Source of the DNA: Chloroflexota bacterium
GTDB taxonomy: Bacteria; Chloroflexota; Dehalococcoidia; GIF9; UBA5629
Direction: 5' to 3'
NCBI GenBank assembly: GCA_026389655.1
Contig: JAPLHL010000096.1
Span: 1 to 8,245 of the forward strand
DNA: 8,245 nucleotides
Shown here: one piece after another, positions 6,972 through 8,245 of the stretch
Numbering within the stretch: position 1 is the first letter of the stretch
Layout: each line of letters starts with the position of its first letter
Made by a program: the position numbers and the translations under genes
The notes under the pieces: model-generated
The model's database searches: none
Seen by the model: the letters and a program-made list of their open reading frames with translations, nothing else
Told to the model about the DNA's origin: nothing

Positions 6972-8245
6972 TCATCCTTCTTTGGCAGGCCATATACGCC
7001 ATACCTCAATTGCCTCGATTGCCTTTAATAATAATTCATCCAGTTTTCGTTTACATTCAAATTCGCCCGATTCCCCAGATACGTGTAGTAGATCTGCAAT
7101 TGCTCCCAAGTAATCGGCTTGTACTATGGTGCCAGCATTCAATATTCCGGGAAGACTTGCCGGAGTGCTTTGCCAACTACTTGAATTAACCAACTCACAT
7201 GGCGGGATACCGTTCTTCAATAGCTCAATGAGTTGTACAACTTCTTTGCTAAATTTGCGATAGTCGTATTCCTTACCAGTGGTCTCAGAACGTATTCTCG
7301 CTACGACTGTAGATAGGCTGCTATTTATCGATGAATGTATAACGACATGATGAGATTCTTGTTGAAGCGTTCTGCGTGCTTTGGCAAATCTATGCCATGT
7401 CTTCAAGCGAGAGAGCATTTTTTCGTCGGTCTTGCTAGTGTGAAAATAACCCAGATTTCGCAGCTCATCTAACATTAAACTTAAGCGCATCCGCGAATTG
7501 GGATGCTTATCGGAATCCACATCCATAACGCCGAGAGCAAGTGAATGATCCGCAAAAGCAAAAAGATAAACCGGACCAAATAATCGTACAGCCAATAAAT
7601 CGGCCACAAGTTCTTTTAGCCAATGGGAGATGACGTCAGTGCATTGCTGCATGACCGCTAATTCCATTACGTCTCGGGAATAAAAATCAGCATAAGTTCT
7701 TGGCATCAACATATGCTCATTGCCAGGTACAGGTATTTTAGAGGTCAGAATCTCATCAACTAATTTATCGAAATCCTGTTTAGGAATTGTAATTTGATTG
7801 CAGAGTGAAACGGCCATGCCGCTAATTGCATCTTTCAAATGAAGTATTTCATGAGACATGGTAATTGAGTGTAGCAATGGACTTCTTGCGACATATTTTG
7901 GAAAGGATAGGAATATAAACAATTTCGGATAGCTATCTCTCTTACTGTGATATTTTTGTGGAACATATGGCTCAAGCTGATCCAAGTACTCAGCATAAAT
8001 ATTTGGCCATGCTTGGATCTCAAAAGTCTTTCCATCGCAGGGGTCCAGTATAAGTGCAAAGTTTGACTCAATCTCACGTATAAATAGTTCAATTGGCCTA
8101 ACAATTTCGGGAGGAAACTCACGCTCACTAACGCGTGGCATAAATTTGACTATTTTGCAGTGGAGCTCGCGTACTATCCTCTGATATTTTTGGCAAAATG
8201 GCAAAAACTCACTTTCTGAAATATCTGGTCTTATAGTTTTAAGCT
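6972..8245 (-). CDS. HExxH metallopeptidase-like protein, 5'-truncated by window edge
   Basis: At least 423 residues are visible; the frame is open to base 8245 (LKTIRPDISESEF precedes the TTG at 8202-8204), so that TTG is probably not the start and the N-terminus is outside. The middle carries the zinc motif HEILH (encoded at 7839-7853), followed about 75 residues later by ELVADLLAVRLFGP, whose Glu and Asp fit the ExxxD third-ligand motif of gluzincin peptidases, and then HPNSRMRL, a His-Pro/Arg stretch seen after such motifs. No signal peptide or membrane segment is visible. This combination suggests a cytoplasmic zinc peptidase or a relative. I do not recognise the exact family or a substrate. 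It is the upstream gene of a likely two-gene unit with the Dcd-like gene; all - strand genes of the window could be read through from it. Confidence 0.75.
   Translation of the reverse strand, partial: LKTIRPDISESEFLPFCQKYQRIVRELHCKIVKFMPRVSEREFPPEIVRPIELFIREIESNFALILDPCDGKTFEIQAWPNIYAEYLDQLEPYVPQKYHSKRDSYPKLFIFLSFPKYVARSPLLHSITMSHEILHLKDAISGMAVSLCNQITIPKQDFDKLVDEILTSKIPVPGNEHMLMPRTYADFYSRDVMELAVMQQCTDVISHWLKELVADLLAVRLFGPVYLFAFADHSLALGVMDVDSDKHPNSRMRLSLMLDELRNLGYFHTSKTDEKMLSRLKTWHRFAKARRTLQQESHHVVIHSSINSSLSTVVARIRSETTGKEYDYRKFSKEVVQLIELLKNGIPPCELVNSSSWQSTPASLPGILNAGTIVQADYLGAIADLLHVSGESGEFECKRKLDELLLKAIEAIEVWRIWPAKEG

Overview
The window looks like a chromosomal segment from a bacterium of the Chloroflexota, plausibly Dehalococcoidia. 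This is an inference from protein style and gene grouping (a SAM-cycle pair next to a phosphohexomutase and an archaeal-type bifunctional phosphoglucose/phosphomannose isomerase), not from a marker gene. It splits into a housekeeping half on the + strand (1-4615) and a visibly more AT-rich accessory half on the - strand (4786-8245).

Housekeeping half: four tightly packed genes form one probable operon. They are ahcY (5' end outside the window), metK, an alpha-D-phosphohexomutase and a bifunctional glucose/mannose-6-phosphate isomerase, with gaps of 14, 2 and 3 nt. The first two belong to the S-adenosylmethionine cycle; the last two interconvert fructose-6-P, glucose-6-P, mannose-6-P and their 1-phosphates, supplying sugar-nucleotide synthesis. 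metK is broken: about 48 codons (about 143 bp) carrying the second family signature are missing, the frame is shifted, and a perfect 10-bp palindrome sits at the join. Everything either side is conserved, so this is either a very recent deletion or an assembly collapse.

Accessory half: all genes are on the - strand and converge on the housekeeping operon. The most notable structure is a 1,478-bp unit (4756-6233) bounded by 25-bp imperfect terminal inverted repeats (21/25 matching, outer 13 bp perfect) and flanked by an exact 6-bp direct repeat AAATTA, the usual signature of a transposed element. It contains no transposase. Instead it carries a compact three-gene operon: a two-helix membrane protein with a Cys/Asn-rich beta-helix-like tail, a HEPN-like protein, and a 33-residue small protein translationally coupled to it. 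I interpret it as a mobile insertion cassette (cargo between IS ends, mobilised in trans).

Upstream of the cassette on the same strand lie a dCTP deaminase/dUTPase-superfamily protein and a HExxH metallopeptidase-like protein that runs off the right edge. Nucleotide-depleting deaminases and HEPN proteins are common in anti-phage loci, so the region may be a small defence island, but no function there is proven by the sequence.
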